Shown piece by piece: positions 61,901 through 64,000 of a DNA stretch of 64,000 bases. The notes under the pieces are model-generated. The model worked only from the letters and a program-made list of their open reading frames with translations, was not told the origin of the DNA and searched no databases. Made by a program: the position numbers and the translations under genes. The stretch is taken from contig OY829542.1 in NCBI GenBank assembly GCA_963691705.1, forward strand, positions 57,081,002 through 57,145,001. The letters are read 5' to 3'. Position 1 is the first letter of the stretch. The number at the start of each line of letters is the position of its first letter. This DNA comes from Viola odorata. Lineage: Eukaryota; Streptophyta; Magnoliopsida; Malpighiales; Violaceae.

Positions 61901-61932
61901 CAAAAGGATTGGAAAGAATGGGTTGTTTTCAT
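55975..61932 (-). CDS. LRR receptor-like protein gene, apparently chimeric, with six 72-nt LRR exons
   Basis: Exons that join in phase 1: 61932-61518, six of exactly 72 nt (60303-60232, 60127-60056, 58715-58644, 58537-58466, 57723-57652, 57545-57474) and 57140-55975, giving 670 residues if all are used. Exon 1: signal peptide, N-cap (DQNALLAFRDHL, CSWVGVTC) and LRRs in the style of LRR-XII receptor kinases. Each short exon codes one 24-residue LRR, such as GSIPRGLFNATSLQFLDLSG. The last exon is the C-terminal part of an EIX/Cf-type receptor-like protein: LRRs, the FIGNELCGKPL cap, acidic spacer, transmembrane helix (TVALGFIVGFWGVVGPLLF) and short basic tail without kinase. At 60056 the last exon base is A instead of G, weakening that donor. 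A LINE sits in the intron between 61518 and 60303. It may be a working chimera or two juxtaposed gene fragments. An upstream ATG at 61989 adds 19 residues. Confidence 0.65.
57208..61490. repeat. Three tandem copies of an LRR exon-pair unit
   Basis: Unit A starts about 57208, unit B about 58348 and unit C about 59796. Each carries one GLIPTEIG-type and one SIPRG-type 72-nt exon with shared intron sequence, for example TTGAAAATTTTAACAATATA, AAATCATAGGAGATTTTATG and AATGTCGTTATTTGA. Units A and C share their left boundary (ACATCTCCCTTAATTTTCAT). Units A and B share a TATCAGGTGTATATAC tail. Unit B has about 200 bp not found in A. Unit C is split by the LINE at 60369-61338. Confidence 0.9.
60369..61338 (+). 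mobile_element. 5'-truncated LINE with the reverse transcriptase zinc-binding C-terminus
   Basis: The open frame to TGA 61153-61155 ends a plant L1-type ORF2. It has the zf-RVT pattern: WTKLVPYRVEFFTWLALQER, then CPICNYASETVSHLLLHC with its spaced Cys and His, followed by FYAVIWNVWKQRNQVVF. An ordinary 3' UTR and an A-run (61331-61338) close it. Comparison with unit A of the LRR repeat places the 5' junction at 60369. The reverse transcriptase core is missing through 5' truncation. No clear target duplication. The frame is intact over some 260 codons, which suggests a fairly young insertion. It lies antisense to the receptor gene. Confidence 0.92.
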
Positions 61933-61989
61933 GATTTTGTGAATATTTTTTATTAGAATATTGTGCAAGTGGAGCAAAGATATAATCAT

Positions 61990-64000
61990 TGTCGAGAAAA
62001 TGAGTATGTGTTTTCTTAAGTTTGGTCAGATTTTAAGGAGTTCACATTAGTAGTTTCGTCAAAAAATCAACTAGATAATGTAATTAATTTCTCTTTTGAG
62101 CTGGTCCAGATGCTTTTAATTGATAGATAATGATTTGTAAACGTTTGTGCATGCATCTTTTCTATAACCCAAAGGTTGTATCATACAAAAAATACAAAGC
62201 ACTCTGCCCCTTTCTTGGAAATTATTCTTGCCCATCTAACACGCTGAAAGGAAAAAGGAAGGAACATGATGCCGGAACGTGCTTGACCCAAACCCAAATT
62301 GATTGTTCTTTTGATTTTGGACCCATTAGTTCCGTGTCTGATATTGGTTCTGCATATTCTGTTGCAAGCCTTCTAGGAACGCGAGAGTCTACTTCATTAG
62401 ATTTGAAAAAAGAATAGTAAACGAGAAATATTTTGTGGATGAAGAAAGTTCATATTTATGGCTAGAAATTGAACCCATTGTTTTTACGAAATTATGCAAC
62501 TTGCTTTTTTTTTGTGTGGAAGAAGAAAGTCCATATTTATGAGCACTTGGACAAAATATCATTTAAATTGATTTGTACTTCCAACTTCGAATTATATATC
62601 ATTTATTACTTGTAATTAAAGTTTAGAATCAATAGTATCAATCACTCATCTTGTTATCTACATTATATAAAAAGCATGAAGGGCCTTATTCTTTAAAAGT
62701 CTATTATACCCTTAAATTATTAAAAAAATTAAGGGTGTAATAGACTTTTAAACATTTTAATTAATTAACTTACCTATTAAATTAATTAACCTACCTATTA
62801 AGTTATTTGATTGTAATAGACTTTTAAACGTAATAGACTTTTAAACATTTTAATTAATTTATTTATTTAATAAATTAACCTATCTATTAAATTAATTAAT
62901 CTATCTATTAAATTATTTATATTTTTAATTGATTCGAATCAACATCACCCATAAAAAATTAACCAGTATATATTAAAAATTTAAAATAATTAGTGATTGA
63001 TAAAATAATTAAATAACTTAATAATATTTTTTACCATCTTTTAATTTTCTAATTATTAGAAAGACCGAAATTGTAATTTTGTTGCACGCTTACGTTGCAA
63101 ATTTCAGGCTTATATTGCAAATTTCAAAACTATTGGGTTCAAAGGGGGAGATTTTGTAAACTTTAAGGTTTCTTTATATAGTTTATCTAAAAATATATTT
63201 AATTTTTTAATCAATAAAGTTAATAATTTTTTTATTATTATATAATAAAAAATAAAATGTTACAAAATAAATATTTTGAGTATACTTTTAATGATTACGT
63301 AAATATATTTCTTGAGATTTTAGTATATTTTTTTAGATAAAAACTAGATAATGTTTTTAATTTCAAGCTAAACAACAACACAAACTTTAAAATAAATAAA
63401 AAATCCTATATGGAAAAACTGGAAAGAAAATCGGATCTTCTACATTCGTTAGTCTCTTAAAAAATCACATGGGAGTAGCTTGTAATAATATTTTAAATAA
63501 CACTAATAATAGTAAATTATAAAGTAAAAAAACTTATAAATTAATTTTTCAATTAAGTAATGTAATTTTATTTATATTATTAAATGAAAATTATTTAATT
63601 AATAAACAATTATGATATTCATATTTTTTAGTAAGAGCTTGAAATTAGTAAATAATTTATCATAGTATTATGAGTTAAGAAAGTTAGCAAAAATAAACTA
63701 TATATATTATATTAAAGTTATGAATAATTAGTGTATATTAAATTAATTATTTAGAATTTAAATTTATATTAAATATTTTTTTATAGTATGAAAAATGAAA
63801 CAAGGTGATTTTTTATACATTAAGTTATTGTTTAAAAGTCTATTACACTCTTAATTTTCTTTTAAGTTTTTATAAATCTGTTAAAAACTTTATCCAATAA
63901 TAATTGGTGCTTTTAAATTTGGAATAAAATAGTTCAACCAATTTATCTAAAACAAAAGCTGGAAATAATAAAAAAAATTATGAGAGCATTCAAAATTCTT
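61990..64000. other. AT-rich intergenic DNA with a small hairpin element
   Basis: Very AT-rich. A stem of TTAAAAGTCTATTATACCC and GGGTGTAATAGACTTTTAA lies at 62692-62752, and one more arm-like copy is at 63833-63856. Positions 62130-62417 have an open frame that reads mildly protein-like near its end (DFGPISSVSDIGSAYSVASL), but I recognise no family and found no partner exon. Confidence 0.35.

Noticed and set aside
62130..62417. 95-codon open frame
   Set aside because: Partly protein-like, but no family, promoter or splice partner; not called as a gene.

Overview
This is a 64 kb piece of plant nuclear DNA, almost certainly from a eudicot. Genes are split by many AT-rich introns with GT/AG borders, intergenic DNA is very AT-rich, and the proteins match flowering-plant families closely: a PXY/TDR receptor kinase, a QWRF protein, a P-type PPR protein, a plastid 2-Cys peroxiredoxin, an LRR-XII kinase and an EIX/Cf-type receptor-like protein. 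I cannot name the species. Exon models were built by eye from reading frame and splice phase.

Layout, left to right. (1) 1-17.7 kb is the gene-dense part: the last exon of an unknown gene (66-122), RNA polymerase III subunit RPC4 (3050-6815, +, nine exons), a 345-residue plant membrane-anchored protein of unknown function (7896-10048, -, four exons), and the dolichol-oligosaccharide flippase-like protein RFT1 (12496-17714, +, fourteen coding exons). (2) 19.2-23.6 kb holds a broken 2-Cys peroxiredoxin gene (-) with a PIF/Harbinger-like composite element, including a transposase C-terminus, sitting in one of its introns. (3) 24.9-28.1 kb is a two-exon LRR-XII-type non-RD receptor kinase whose proximal promoter lies next to a transposon arm rich in ACGT motifs. 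(4) 28.1-33.6 kb is repeats: a MITE fragment, an AT-rich minisatellite, a duplicated 165 bp unit and a possible captured coding fragment. (5) 33.6-36.8 kb holds a mitochondrial-type PPR gene with likely upstream leader exons. (6) 41.1-45.7 kb is PXY/TDR, the receptor for the peptide TDIF in vascular cambium. (7) 47.1-49.1 kb is a QWRF gene (-, five exons). (8) 51.5-55.5 kb holds an EAR-motif gene relic, a solo LTR with a perfect 5 bp target duplication, and a long inverted-repeat foldback element. (9) 56-62 kb is an LRR receptor-like gene (-) with serial 72-nt LRR exons, amplified by tandem duplication and split by a 5'-truncated LINE. Its N-terminal and C-terminal parts look as if they come from two receptor families.

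The genes do not form a pathway. Three of them (24.9, 41.1 and 56-62 kb) are extracellular LRR receptors of different classes, but they are not recent duplicates of each other. The most unusual parts are the chimeric receptor locus with its exon-pair amplification, the nested Harbinger/peroxiredoxin wreck, the foldback family that recurs in a receptor-kinase promoter, and the phase-consistent small ORF spread over the exons upstream of the PPR gene. I found no convincing new molecular system.
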